Below are positions 42,990 through 53,700 of a stretch of DNA of 64,000 bases, piece by piece. The DNA lies in assembly GCF_007830125.1 (NCBI RefSeq), contig NZ_VLLG01000005.1, positions 1 through 64,000 on the forward strand, given 5' to 3'. The position numbers and the translations under genes were made by a program. How positions within the stretch are numbered: the first letter of the stretch is position 1; the number at the start of each line of letters is the position of its first letter. The notes beneath the pieces are model-generated. The model saw only the letters and a program-made list of their open reading frames with translations. It had not been told where the DNA came from and did not search any database. The DNA is from Chitinophaga japonensis (GTDB taxonomy: Bacteria; Bacteroidota; Bacteroidia; Chitinophagales; Chitinophagaceae).

Positions 42990-44395
42990 AGTAGCCTGTA
43001 CGCGAGGAAAGCAGCCAGCCAGGCAATGTCCGCCGGGCCTTTGTCTGCGGGTTTATCCAGGTGGCGGCCGGTATACACGTTGCCGCGGAAATAGTTCCGG
43101 CGGCTGCCTGCAAACCGGTAATCTGCTACTGCTTTTGTACAGAAAATATTGCTGCCGAAAAAAGTGCTGTCTGCATAGCCGTGCCAGTCGCCCATTTCCA
43201 CCAGCGTGCTATCCATTTGCGGGCTGCGCGGCGGCAGGATGATGAGGTTGTTATAAATGCGGGTGTTCAGCACCGGGCCGGCTATATGAAATATGGGCGC
43301 GAACCCGGCATGCCTGCCGCTGGTGCGTAACCCGTCGTTGATGCTTACGTTGTACCTGACAATGGTGTTGCGGTTGCCGGCATTGTGGGGCGGCTTTGCA
43401 CTGCCGTCATTGCATACCAGCAGGAAACCACCTTCATTGTCGTGGCTGTAGTTGTACTGTATCACGGTGTTGTTGCAGTTCCAGTCGGAGTCAAAGCCCT
43501 GGCCGTCCCAGGGCGCTTTGTGATCGCTTACCTCGTTGTACTGCACCAGGGTGTTATCGCAGCTCCAGGGCCAGATGCCGGCGGCCGCCTCCCCGTCCGG
43601 CAACAGGCGGGGACAGTCGCGCATCACATTATGCTCCACCAGCGCGCCATCGCAGCCGGTAGGCACAATGCCGTCGCCCGGCACGCCTTCCAGCAGGTTG
43701 TTGCGGATCACTACATGCAGGTTGGGATGCCATTCCGTGCGCGACCAGTAACCGTTCACCAGTATGCCGTTCCGTTCGCAGCGGCGGATCGTGCAGTCCG
43801 CGATCAGCAGGCCGTCGAACCGGGAAGGCTGCCGGCGGCCGCCATTCTGTACTATGATGCCGGCCCCTCCTCCCTCCTTCTTCACCAGGCTGCCGTTCAC
43901 ATCATGCACATCCAGGAACTGCAGCACGATGGAAGCGGCCGTGCCGAAGTCCTGCAACTGCACCAGCACGCCGGCGCGGCGCGGGCTCCGTTCCGGCCCG
44001 TAATTGGAAATGTCCAGGTTGCGCACCTGCCAGTGCGCCACGTTATACAGGTGCAGGGCGGCCGGCATTACACCGTTGCCCTGGATGCGGGGCTTGTATC
44101 CCGCACCATACCGGTCCATCACAATGGCCTGCTCCCTGCTGCCGCTTCCCTGCGGCTTTAACTGTCCTTCATAAATGCGGCCGGCGCGGAAAAAGAGGGT
44201 ATCGCCGGGTTGAAAAACATGACGGTTCACCTTTTCCAGGCTACGCCAGGCCTGCTGCGGCGAGCGGCCGGTGCAGGCATCGCTGCCGGCAATGGCATCC
44301 ACGTAATAGGCGGCCGGCGTAGCGGCCAGGGCCGGCAAGCTCCAGGCAGCCAACCCAATTAATAACAAGCGCAATAGTTTCCTGTTTCCGATCAT
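42986..44395 (-). CDS. Right-handed parallel beta-helix protein
   Basis: A 469-residue exported protein. A signal peptide (MIGNRKLLRLLLIGLAAWSLPALA) is followed by YYVDAIAGSDACTGRSPQQAW, the usual opening of pectate-lyase-like beta-helix proteins, then many short repeats with Asn ladders (NTLVQYNEVSDH, NTVIQYNYSHDNEGG, NTIVRYNVSINDG). Family members are polysaccharide lyases or glycosidases; I cannot assign a numbered family. It lies between SusD and GH16 in the second glycan locus. The start at 44395 is chosen because the upstream extension overlaps the SusD stop region. Confidence 0.8.
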   Translation of the reverse strand: MIGNRKLLRLLLIGLAAWSLPALAATPAAYYVDAIAGSDACTGRSPQQAWRSLEKVNRHVFQPGDTLFFRAGRIYEGQLKPQGSGSREQAIVMDRYGAGYKPRIQGNGVMPAALHLYNVAHWQVRNLDISNYGPERSPRRAGVLVQLQDFGTAASIVLQFLDVHDVNGSLVKKEGGGAGIIVQNGGRRQPSRFDGLLIADCTIRRCERNGILVNGYWSRTEWHPNLHVVIRNNLLEGVPGDGIVPTGCDGALVEHNVMRDCPRLLPDGEAAAGIWPWSCDNTLVQYNEVSDHKAPWDGQGFDSDWNCNNTVIQYNYSHDNEGGFLLVCNDGSAKPPHNAGNRNTIVRYNVSINDGLRTSGRHAGFAPIFHIAGPVLNTRIYNNLIILPPRSPQMDSTLVEMGDWHGYADSTFFGSNIFCTKAVADYRFAGSRRNYFRGNVYTGRHLDKPADKGPADIAWLAAFLAYRLL

Positions 44396-44415
44396 GATAA
44401 TCACCAAATTGAATG

Positions 44416-46092
44416 TCACCATCCCGGTGTTTGCTCCAGGGCGGGCGATTTTATTTTTTCCGATTGCGGCACCGGGTACCAGTACATTTTAGGCAGGAAC
44501 ACCCGTGGCTCCAGCTCAAAAGGCGCGTAGGAGAAGGTGGTATCATCCACCCGCGTTACACGAACGCCTTTCAGCGGGGCGCTGAGCATATCCGCCGCCA
44601 GTTTCCAGCGGCGCAGGTCCCAGTAGCGGTGCTCTTCAAAGGCCAGCTCCACCCGGCGCTCGTTCCTTACTTTTTCCCGGAAATCCGCCTGGTTCCACTG
44701 CCCTGCCAGCAACGGCGGCATGTTTACGGAAGCGCGGCCGCGCACGGCATTCACCGCCGCTATGGCGCTAAGGCCCCAGCCCTGCGGGTCCTGGTCGGGG
44801 CCATAAGCTTCATTCATGGCCTCCGCGTAGTTCAGGTACATTTCCGCCAGGCGGAAATATATCCAGGTATGCACGCTGGCCTTGTTCTGCACCAGGTCCA
44901 GGTTCTCATCCATATATTTTTTCAGGTAGTAGCCGGTCCTGGAGGCGCGGTCTATTTCCGGCCCGTCTTTTCCACCGGTCCATATTTCCATGCTGCGCCC
45001 CCTCCAGGTAGTATTGTTGGCGATCACGGTCATGCTTAAACGTGGATCGCGGTCCTTGTAGGGCGCGCTGGCATGTGCGGGATTATTCCAGTCAAAGCGG
45101 CTGCCGTCCGTAAGCTCGTAAGCATCCACCAGGTTCTGCGAAGGCGTGGTGCCGCTCTGCCCACCATCGTATACGGGATAGTTGGCGCTTTCAAAACTGT
45201 TGGCGGCCCCTGCCCTGCGGGCAAAGATGATCTCACTGTTGTTGTAGGTGTTGAAAAGCGCCCGGTAATTGCCTGCCAGTTGGTACACATTCAGGTCTAT
45301 GACCGCTTTGGCCGCTGCTGCGGCCTGCTCCCAGCGGCTTTGCATACCGCCGCCGCTATAGCCTTCGCTGGCCCAATACAGCAGCACGCGGCTTTTCAGG
45401 GCCAGGGCGGCGCCTTTTACGGCACGGCCGGTATTGGTGTCATCGGTAGTAAGCGGCAAGCCGGCAGCGGCGCTGTCGCATTCCGCGGCAATGAACTGCA
45501 CGCACTCCTCCAGGCTGTTGCGCGGCAGGTCCAGGTTATCGGTCAGCTCCAGCACCCGGGTGATCAGGGGCACGCCTCCATATCTTTTCACCAGCTCAAA
45601 GTAAAAAAAGGCGCGGAGGAAACGGGCTTCATGCCGCCAGCGTTCCAGGTCGGCCACCATATTGTTATACGTTTGCTGCGCGGTAGGGTCCGGGTTCAGC
45701 TTATAAGTGTCCAGGTTCACATTGCCGGATTTTTCCAGGAACTGGTTGGTGCGGCGTATGGCGGCATAAGTGGCATTCCAGTTATCGTCCGGGTTAATGT
45801 AAGGGCTCCAGCTACCATTGTTATACCGTTGAATAGCGCCGCCTTCCCAGGTAAACTCCGCATCATCCGTGGCGGCGGCCAGCATGGCGTTGTCTATCCT
45901 GTTAAAGCCCGCCGGCAGCGCGGCATAGGTGCCTACCAGGAAATCCCGCGTGCGGGCGTAGGAAGTAAACACCTGCTCTTCGGTCAGCTCCGTGCTGATC
46001 TGCCGGTCCAGGAAATCTTTCTGGCAGGCGACTGACAGCATCCCCATCATCGCCGCAAAAAGCATGCATATTCTATATCGCATAAAGTGCAT
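44416..46092 (-). CDS. SusD/RagB family glycan-binding lipoprotein
   Basis: A 558-residue surface lipoprotein with lipobox SVAC (Cys23). Typical blocks are KDFLDRQISTELTEEQVF, RWRHEARFLRAFFYFELVKRYGGVPLI and, near the C-terminus, NERRVELAFEEHRYWDLRRWK. A start at 46083 (MRYRICM) is equally good. It lies 13 nt after its SusC partner and 20 nt before the beta-helix gene, so it is well inside the operon. Together with the second SusD below it gives this locus two binding proteins, probably for different oligosaccharide sizes or branches. Confidence 0.93.
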   Translation of the reverse strand: MHFMRYRICMLFAAMMGMLSVACQKDFLDRQISTELTEEQVFTSYARTRDFLVGTYAALPAGFNRIDNAMLAAATDDAEFTWEGGAIQRYNNGSWSPYINPDDNWNATYAAIRRTNQFLEKSGNVNLDTYKLNPDPTAQQTYNNMVADLERWRHEARFLRAFFYFELVKRYGGVPLITRVLELTDNLDLPRNSLEECVQFIAAECDSAAAGLPLTTDDTNTGRAVKGAALALKSRVLLYWASEGYSGGGMQSRWEQAAAAAKAVIDLNVYQLAGNYRALFNTYNNSEIIFARRAGAANSFESANYPVYDGGQSGTTPSQNLVDAYELTDGSRFDWNNPAHASAPYKDRDPRLSMTVIANNTTWRGRSMEIWTGGKDGPEIDRASRTGYYLKKYMDENLDLVQNKASVHTWIYFRLAEMYLNYAEAMNEAYGPDQDPQGWGLSAIAAVNAVRGRASVNMPPLLAGQWNQADFREKVRNERRVELAFEEHRYWDLRRWKLAADMLSAPLKGVRVTRVDDTTFSYAPFELEPRVFLPKMYWYPVPQSEKIKSPALEQTPGW

Positions 46093-46105
46093 TGTTTTAG
46101 TAAGG

Positions 46106-48904
46106 TTATAACTCCAGCCGCAGCCCTGCGTTCACGGAGCGCATCACCGGGTACCCGTACAGTACTTCCGGGTCTGCGATCTTAACATGGTCCAGTGTGA
46201 ACAGGTTTACAGCATTTACGTATACACGGGCATGATCCAGCTTTACCAGCCGGGTAAGCGACAGCGGTAAGGTATAGCCCAGCTCTATGTTGCGCAGCTT
46301 TATAAAGCTGCCGTCCCGCTGCCAGAAATCAGCGCTGCGATAGTTATTATCGTTGGGCGCCGTGGTCAGCCTGGGATAGGTGGCGGTAGCGGCCGTTTCG
46401 GGCGTCCACCTGCCCTGCGCCATGGGAGGTGCGCCGGCGTTGTTCACAAAAGCCCATACCAGCGGCCCCTGCAGCATCACGCTGCGGTTGGCCACTCCCT
46501 GGAAAAAAGCGTCCAGGTCAAAGCCTTTGTACTGCAGCCCCAGGTGCAGACCAAAGGTCCATTCTGGGACAAAAGGATGGCCGATCGCTACTTCGTCGTA
46601 AATGTCTATGATATTATCCCCGTTCTGGTCCTTGTACTTGATGTCGCCGGGGCGCACCGGGGCAAACACCTGCTGCGGGCTGGCGGCTATATCGGCCTCG
46701 TTCCGGAAGAAGCCGATGGCCTGCAGGCCAAAGGGCTGGTTTACCCGCTGCCCGGTGCGGTTCAGGTACGCATAAGGTTGCTGCACTTCCGCCATGTACA
46801 ATATCTTGTTGCGGGCATAAGCGGCAGATGCTTCCACAAAATAGCCAGGGCCGCGCTTTCCGGCGGGACGGCGATAGCCCAACTGCAGCTCCAGCCCGCG
46901 GTTGCGCACGCTGCCCACATTCTCCGCGGGCAGTCCTACGCCTATGTAACCGGGCACGGAACTGTTGCGCTCCGCCAGTATATCATAACGCTTCTCGTCA
47001 AACACATCCAGCGTGAAGGTGATACGGTTGCGCAGCAGCACGGCGTCCAGGCCCGCATTCAACCTGCGGGAAGTTTCCCAGGTAATGCCGGGATTGGCCA
47101 GGCTGCCTTCATCAATGCCGCTGGCGGCGTGATTATCCGTACCAAAGTAATAGCCGGCGCCACCGCTGTAGTACTGGTTGTAGGGGAACCGGCGACCGCC
47201 CACCTGGTCATTGCCCGTAAGGCCCCAGGAGGCGCGCAGCTTCAGGAAATCCAGCCAGGCTGCCTGCGGCTGCAGGAAACTTTCTTCGGACAGCACCCAG
47301 CCGGCAGACAGGGCGGGAAAGAAACCGAAGCGACTCCCTTTGGGAAAGTTTTCGGAGCCGCTGTAGCCGAAAGTGAACTCACCAATGTATTTACGTTTAT
47401 ACGCGTAGGTAACACGGCCGGCAATGCCCTGGTGCGCGTAAGGCACATTATTGCCGGAGATGGTATACACATCCTGCTGGTATTGCAGCAGGGCATTTAC
47501 CTCCTGCTGGCCGAAGCTGCGGTCATAGGCCAGGCTAAGCAGCGCGTTGGTGCGGCGCCACTGGTCATTCTGCCAGTCGTTCACGGCTACGGGAGTGTTG
47601 TCGCCAAATTTGGTATATACCGTGTCCCCGGCGGTGTTGCGGGACAACTGGAATACGGCAAACTCTTTTGTCTTATCATCATTGCCCCGGAACCAGTTAT
47701 TGAAGGACACGGCGGCGGAGGCTACCAGCCCTTCCGCCAACTGGTCCAGGCGGTAATTCAGCCGCATGGTGGCCTGCAGGCTGCGGTCGTGCGTAGAGGC
47801 CACGCCGGTGCCCAGCACCAGGCCCACCGGGTTGTTGCGGTACACGGAGGTGCCGCCGTAGCTCTCGTCCGGGTTGCGCACCGGGAAAGCATTGGGCGGT
47901 ATCAGCATCATATTGTACCAGAGTGTAGGCGCATCCGTACCCGGGTACGTGCGGTCTTCCACGCGGCCGGCCAGGTCCAGCGAGGCGCTTAAACGGCGGG
48001 TAACATTGATGTCTACATTGGAGCGGAAATTATAGCGGAGGAAGCTGGCGTTGGCGCTTTCCTCCTTTTCCGGGTCCGTGTTCTTATACAGGCCGGTGTT
48101 CTTCAGCACGTTCAGCAGCACAAAGTAGCGGGCATTGTTGTTGCCGCCGCGTATATTCAGGTTATAGTTGGCGGTGGGCGCTGTTTTCTTCAGCACTTCA
48201 TCATACCAGTTCACGTTGGGATGGAAATAGGGGTCGTTACCGGCCCTGTAGGCATCCAGGTCGGCCTGGGAATACCGGGGCGCCCGTCCCTCCTGCTGCA
48301 GCGCTTCGTTATAGAGGCGCGCGTAATCATAGGCGCCCAGGAAATCCGGCAGCCGTAAAGGGCTCTGCCAGCCGGTTTGCGCACTGAAGGCAATGCGGGG
48401 TTTCCCGACAAACCCGCGTTTGGTAGTAACCAGTAACACCCCGTTAGCCCCGCGTATGCCATACATGGCGGTAGCGGCAGCGTCTTTCAGCACGGTGATG
48501 CTGGCTATTTCATCTGCAGCAAACTGGTCGAAGGGGCTTTCAAAACCGTCCACAAAGGTGAGCAGGCGCGTACCGCGGTACGAGCTGATGCCGCGCACCA
48601 GCATGGAAGGCGCATCGTAGCCCGGCTCCCCGTTGCCCTGCATTACCGTAAGACCCGGCAGCCGGCCAAACAAGGCATTGCTCAATGTGGGCACGGACGA
48701 CCGGCGCAGCTCCTCCCCGCTGATGCCTGCGATGGCGGCGGTTGTTTTCCAGCGGGGCTGCTCCGCGTAGGCTACGCTTTGCAGGGTATCCAGGGATGCG
48801 GGAATGGTATCCCTTGCTGCATCCGCCCGCAGGCTGCCGGCGGCCAGTATGCCCATGCCCGTTAGTATGCATGCCGTGAGCTGTTTATATCTGAAATGGT
48901 TCAT
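46106..48904 (-). CDS. SusC/RagA TonB-dependent transporter, short N-terminus
   Basis: A 932-residue outer-membrane importer. After the signal peptide (about 1-29) it lacks the usual carboxypeptidase-like beta-sandwich and goes almost directly into the plug (ISGEELRRSSVPTLSNALFG, FVDGFESPFDQFAADEI, TAMYGIRGANGVLLVTTKRG). The barrel and its C-terminal strand ending in NAGLRLEL are complete. Homologues with the extra domain are about 1000 residues, so this is a natural short form or a domain loss. It pairs with the SusD at 44416 and lies 29 nt after the upstream SusD. Confidence 0.92.
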   Translation of the reverse strand: MNHFRYKQLTACILTGMGILAAGSLRADAARDTIPASLDTLQSVAYAEQPRWKTTAAIAGISGEELRRSSVPTLSNALFGRLPGLTVMQGNGEPGYDAPSMLVRGISSYRGTRLLTFVDGFESPFDQFAADEIASITVLKDAAATAMYGIRGANGVLLVTTKRGFVGKPRIAFSAQTGWQSPLRLPDFLGAYDYARLYNEALQQEGRAPRYSQADLDAYRAGNDPYFHPNVNWYDEVLKKTAPTANYNLNIRGGNNNARYFVLLNVLKNTGLYKNTDPEKEESANASFLRYNFRSNVDINVTRRLSASLDLAGRVEDRTYPGTDAPTLWYNMMLIPPNAFPVRNPDESYGGTSVYRNNPVGLVLGTGVASTHDRSLQATMRLNYRLDQLAEGLVASAAVSFNNWFRGNDDKTKEFAVFQLSRNTAGDTVYTKFGDNTPVAVNDWQNDQWRRTNALLSLAYDRSFGQQEVNALLQYQQDVYTISGNNVPYAHQGIAGRVTYAYKRKYIGEFTFGYSGSENFPKGSRFGFFPALSAGWVLSEESFLQPQAAWLDFLKLRASWGLTGNDQVGGRRFPYNQYYSGGAGYYFGTDNHAASGIDEGSLANPGITWETSRRLNAGLDAVLLRNRITFTLDVFDEKRYDILAERNSSVPGYIGVGLPAENVGSVRNRGLELQLGYRRPAGKRGPGYFVEASAAYARNKILYMAEVQQPYAYLNRTGQRVNQPFGLQAIGFFRNEADIAASPQQVFAPVRPGDIKYKDQNGDNIIDIYDEVAIGHPFVPEWTFGLHLGLQYKGFDLDAFFQGVANRSVMLQGPLVWAFVNNAGAPPMAQGRWTPETAATATYPRLTTAPNDNNYRSADFWQRDGSFIKLRNIELGYTLPLSLTRLVKLDHARVYVNAVNLFTLDHVKIADPEVLYGYPVMRSVNAGLRLEL

Positions 48905-48933
48905 TCAATTGTTTTTTGTGTTTGAAAAATGTG

Positions 48934-50649
48934 CTACCATCCGGGGTTCTGCTGCAGGTATTGCTTGTATATCTCGGTGTTGGGAAAGGGATAGAGATAC
49001 ATTTTATCCTCCCATATCCTTTCTTCAAACACCACCTGCTCAAAATGGAATTCGCTGCTGTTGGCAATGGGCCGCAACCGCAGTCCATACATTTTTCCTT
49101 TCATGACGCCTTCTTCCCCGGCAATTTTCCAGCGCCGCACATCCCAGTAGCGGTGCTCTTCAAAGGCCAGCTCCACGGCGCGCTCATTGCGGATGGCAGT
49201 GCGCATGTCCTCTTTGCTGAGGCCCGACAAGGCGGGCATGCCGGAGCGGGCGCGGATGGCATTGATAGCGGTATACACTTCCGCCACGGGGCCCTGGGCT
49301 TCATTCAGCGCCTCCGCATAGTTGAGGTAAAATTCCGCCAGCCGGAACACCGGCCAGTTGAGCGTAGCGCCGTAAGAGGCCCAGGTAACGGTGCGGGGCA
49401 GGAACTTGTGCAGCCATTGGCCGCCGCCCCGGTTGCCGCCATGCGTGGCCGGCTTATCGTCCGGCTTGATGTACACCTGCAGGGCGCCCACCTCGTCATT
49501 CCAAACGGCGCCGTTATACCCGATGGACTGGGCAAAGCGGGGGTCCAGCTCTGCATACAACTGGTTGATGTTATCGCCGGAAGCCGGCCAGGTTTGCGGG
49601 CCGCCGGTCTTCTTCTCATACAGCTTCACGAAGTTGAGCGGTACGGATATGCCGTACCAGCCGCCATAGATGCCGGGCGGCATGGTAAAGTTGAAATAGT
49701 CGCTGTAAATGCCCCACCAGCCATTTCTTTTATTGGCCAGTATGATCTCCGCGTTATCCGGCTGGGACCATACATACTCGTAATTCTTATCCGGCCCGTA
49801 TTCCGTGATCAGGCGGCAACTGCCGGCCGGCGCCCAGTCCAGTACGGCTTTGGCGGCATCCGCAGCCTGTTGCCAGCGGGCGGCGCTGTAATTATGATAG
49901 CTTACCAGCCTGGCAATGGAGTCTGTAGTGCTTACGTAAGGATCGGCGCTGTTGAACAGGGGGCTGGCGGCGTATAGCAGTACCCGTGCTTTCAGGGCCA
50001 GGGCCGCGCCCTTGTGCACACGGCCGCGCAGGAAACCAAGTTGAGATACCGGGAGAGCGGGCAATGCGGCATCGCAATCGCTTACAATAAAATTCACGCA
50101 GTCCTCGAACGTGTTGCGCGGCAACTGCAGGTTGTCCGCCCCCTGCAGGCGCTTATCCACAATAGGTACGCCCCCGTAGCGCTTCAGCAGATCGAAATAG
50201 CGGAGCGCCCGCAGGAACTGCGCTTCGGCCTTCAACTGGGCCTTGTATTCGGCGCTGGCATCCGGCACGTCGTCTATCCGTTCTATAAAAATGTTGGTCT
50301 TCCGGATGGCCTTGTAGTGCTGGTTAAAATCATCTTCCGGGTTATTGTTCGCGTTCCACTGCCCGGCATTGAAGCGGTTGGCCCCCGGCCAGTCATCCGC
50401 AATATCCCCTTCGTCACAAGCGGCCGCCAGCACGCCGGCCACTATGCCGCCGCTGCTGCTGGCGCTCCAGCCGGTAGGGAAACCGGAGGGGATACAGTTA
50501 CCATAAGTATCCCACAGGAAACTTTCGGCATGCCGCAGCTTTGAAAAAATAGTGTCCTCCGTAACATCCACTGAGGGCGGCTTCTCCAGGAAGTCTTTCT
50601 GACAGGAGAACAGTATGATAGTGGTAAATAATATAATTGCCTGTTTCAT
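48934..50649 (-). CDS. SusD/RagB family glycan-binding lipoprotein
   Basis: A 571-residue surface lipoprotein with signal MKQAIILFTTIILFSC (Cys16). Blocks are KDFLEKPPSVDVTEDTIFSK, KAEAQFLRALRYFDLLKRYGGVPIV and RNERAVELAFEEHRYWDVRRWK. It belongs to the larger SusD group with a long insert (residues about 290-400, including KNYEYVWSQPDNAEIILANK). It follows its SusC partner after a 101-nt spacer that contains a heptamer-repeat tract, which is longer than usual between SusC and SusD. Confidence 0.93.
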   Translation of the reverse strand: MKQAIILFTTIILFSCQKDFLEKPPSVDVTEDTIFSKLRHAESFLWDTYGNCIPSGFPTGWSASSSGGIVAGVLAAACDEGDIADDWPGANRFNAGQWNANNNPEDDFNQHYKAIRKTNIFIERIDDVPDASAEYKAQLKAEAQFLRALRYFDLLKRYGGVPIVDKRLQGADNLQLPRNTFEDCVNFIVSDCDAALPALPVSQLGFLRGRVHKGAALALKARVLLYAASPLFNSADPYVSTTDSIARLVSYHNYSAARWQQAADAAKAVLDWAPAGSCRLITEYGPDKNYEYVWSQPDNAEIILANKRNGWWGIYSDYFNFTMPPGIYGGWYGISVPLNFVKLYEKKTGGPQTWPASGDNINQLYAELDPRFAQSIGYNGAVWNDEVGALQVYIKPDDKPATHGGNRGGGQWLHKFLPRTVTWASYGATLNWPVFRLAEFYLNYAEALNEAQGPVAEVYTAINAIRARSGMPALSGLSKEDMRTAIRNERAVELAFEEHRYWDVRRWKIAGEEGVMKGKMYGLRLRPIANSSEFHFEQVVFEERIWEDKMYLYPFPNTEIYKQYLQQNPGW

Positions 50650-50668
50650 AATACACGTGTTTAGCTTG

Positions 50669-50756
50669 GATTTTTTGAAGCAAGAAGTATGAAGTATGAT
50701 GATCTTCGCGGATTCCTACCTCCTACTTCCTACATCCTACCTCCTACTACTCAGAA
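50669..50756. repeat. Heptamer-repeat tract G between SusC and SusD
   Basis: CCTACCT, CCTACTT, CCTACAT, CCTACCT, CCTACTA follow in 7-bp steps at about 50722-50756. A weaker reverse-complement arm (AAGAAGTATGAAGTATGATG) lies at about 50672-50695, with a short core (ATCTTCGCGGATT) between. It reaches the last codons of SusC. Confidence 0.7.
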
Positions 50757-53700
50757 CTGGAGGTTCAGCCCCATGTTATACACCTTTTGCTGCGGATAGA
50801 ATTGCCCGCGGCCGTCCGGCGCTTCCGGGTCGTAGGTTTTCATTTCCGACCAGGTCAGGAGGTTCATGCCGTTGGCGTAAATGCGCAGGCTGGACAAGCG
50901 CAGGCGCTTCAGGAAACCGTCCGTAAAGGTGTAGCCGATCTCGGCGTTCTTCAGCCGCAGGTAGCTGGCGTCCTTCAGCCAGAAACTGGAACGCACGTAG
51001 TTGTGGCCGGCAGGACTGGGCGAGAGCCGCGGGAAAGTAATGGGCGCGCCCTGCTCATAACGTTCCTGGTTCCAGCGCTCCAGGTGGGTTTTGTTGGCGC
51101 CGCGCCAGTCGGTATCAAAAGGCCAGGCCGCCATCTGGTCCAGGTACACGGAGGCTTTGTCCGCCCCCTGGAACAGTACGGAAAAATCCAGCCCCTTTAT
51201 GCTGCCACCCAGGGAGAAGCCGTAGATCACCTGCGGGAACTGCGAATAGCCAATGGGCATCTGGTCGTCATTATTAATGATCCCGTCGCCGTTCACATCG
51301 CGGTAGCGGATGTCGCCTGGCTGCAGGGCGTCCTGGCTGCCGCTGCCCGGTGCAAAAGAAGACTGTGGCCGTTTGGGATCATTGATCTCATCCCAGGTAT
51401 TGTACAGGCCTTCTGCTACCAGCCCGAAGTTCTGCCCTACCGGGTTGCCGGTCTCATTCTGGTAGGCATAGGTGCGGGGGGCTTCGTCCTTAAACACCAC
51501 TTTGTTGCGGGCCAGGGAGTAGTTGGCCTTTACCCAGTAGCTGAGCGCACCGGCTTCCCCGTTGTAGCCGCCTTCCAGCTCAAAGCCTTTATTGCTGACA
51601 CGGCCCAGGTTATACGCCGGCAGCTCGCTCACCCCGATAATACCGGGTATGGCCCCACGATTAATGAGAATATTGTTCCGTTTCTCCTGGAAATAATCGC
51701 CGGTAAGGAAAAAGCGGTTGTCAAACAGTTTCAGCTCCAGGCCGGCATTCATCTTCCGGGCCTTTTCCCAGGTAATGTCCGGGTTGCCCAGCTTGCCTTC
51801 GTAAGCGCCGCCATACCACTGGTAAGAGAAGCCTACTTCGCCGAAGTTGTAGCCGCCGCCATAGGCATAAGCGGAAGGCAGGTACAGGAAGCGTGGCCCG
51901 CCGTTAAAGATATCGGAGATTTTATCGTTGCCTACTTCGCCGTAAGAACCGCGGATCTTCAGGAAAGACACCCAGCTCTTTTGCGGGAAGAAAGGCTCGT
52001 CGGAGGCCACCCAGCCCAGGGAATAGGCCGGGAACCAGCCAAAACGCTTTCCTTTGGGGAAGTTCTCGGAGCCGTTGTAGCCCATGTTGAACTCCGCTAT
52101 ATAACGGTTCTTGTAATTGTAGGTAACGCGCGCCACCAGCCCCTGGTACGCATTGGGCACCTTGTAGGTAAGCCCGGGCGCGTAGGCCTTGCTCTGGTTG
52201 TACAATACCAGCCCGCCGAAAGTGTGCGCGCCAAAAGTGCGGTTATAGTCCAGCGCCAGCTCCTGGTACACCTTGCGGTTCTTGCCATAGCTTTCGGAGA
52301 AGCCCAGTGTGCCATCCTCTCCCTGCGGTATCAGCAGGGCCTGCGTGGAATCGTCCGGGTCCCTTACGGCCAGGTAGGTGATATTGTTCTTGCTGCGCGC
52401 TACGGTATGGCGGTACCAGCTATCATAGGCAATGGTAGCGCGGGCGGAAAGACCCGGCGTAATAAAGTCCAGCTTGTGGCCCAGTATCACGGAGGCATTT
52501 ACATTACTGTTAAAATTGCGCTGGTAGCCTGCGTTGAGCATGGTGGTAAGCGGGTTGGTGCCGTTTACCGCGCCGCTCAGCGTTACCAGCTTGCCGTCCA
52601 CCATACCGGGACTGCTGAAGGGATTGGCCTTCAATACATCGAAGAATATATCGGCGGCCGATTTGGCCGGGTAGTTCTGATCTTCCACCTGCCCCGCCAG
52701 GTTTACCTTCACGGTGAACATGGGGGTTACATCAAAATCAAAATTGGAGCGGAAATTATAGCGCTTGTACTTGGGATTGGCGCTGTACTCCGGGTGGTAA
52801 TCCGCGTAGCGGTAAGCGCCATTCTGATCAAAATAGCCGGCGGATATGAAATAGCGGGTCATTTCCGTGCCGCCGCTGATGTTGAGATTGTACTGCGACT
52901 GCAGGGAATGGGGCTTCAGCATGGTTTTGAACCAGTCCACGCTGGGATGGAAAATGGGATCTTCGCCGGATTGGAACAGCTCCAGGTCCCGCTCCGTGAA
53001 GTAAGGCGCCTTGCCATCGTTGGCCAGGGCTTCGTTCTTGAGCAGGGCATAGTCATAGCTGTTCAGCATTTCCGGCAACTGCGTAGGTTTTTGCATGCCT
53101 ACATTGCTGGTGAAGCTGAACTGCGGCGGCCCTACCTTGCCCCTGCGCGTGGTGATCAGTATAACGCCGTTGGCGCCACGCACGCCATATACGGCCGTGG
53201 CGGAAGCGTCCTTTAAAATGTTGATAGTCTCGATCTCGTTCGGATCGATCTGGTTCATGTTGCTGCGCTCTATGCCGTCCACCATGATGAGCGGGTCCGA
53301 GCCTTTGCCGGCATCCAGGGTGCTGATACCCCTTATTTTCAGAGAGGAGCCATCCTGCCCGGGCTCGCCGCTGCGCTGCACGGCTATCAGCCCCGGCATG
53401 CGGCCTACCAGCATGTTGCTCACATTGGCCACGGGCGACTGCAGCAGCTCTTTGGTGTTGATGGAAGCCACGGCTCCGGTAACGGTCACTTTCTTCTGCA
53501 CGCCATAGCCCACTACCACCACTTCGCCCAGGCTTTTTTCATCGGTCTGCATCTGCAGGTTGATGACAGTGCGGTTGTTGAGAGGCACCTTGCGGGTCAT
53601 GTAGCCGATGCAGGAAAATACCAGCACCTTTCCGCCATCGGGCACCTCGATCCGGTAATTGCCATCGGCATCTGCGGAGGTGGAGCGCTGGCTGCCTTCC

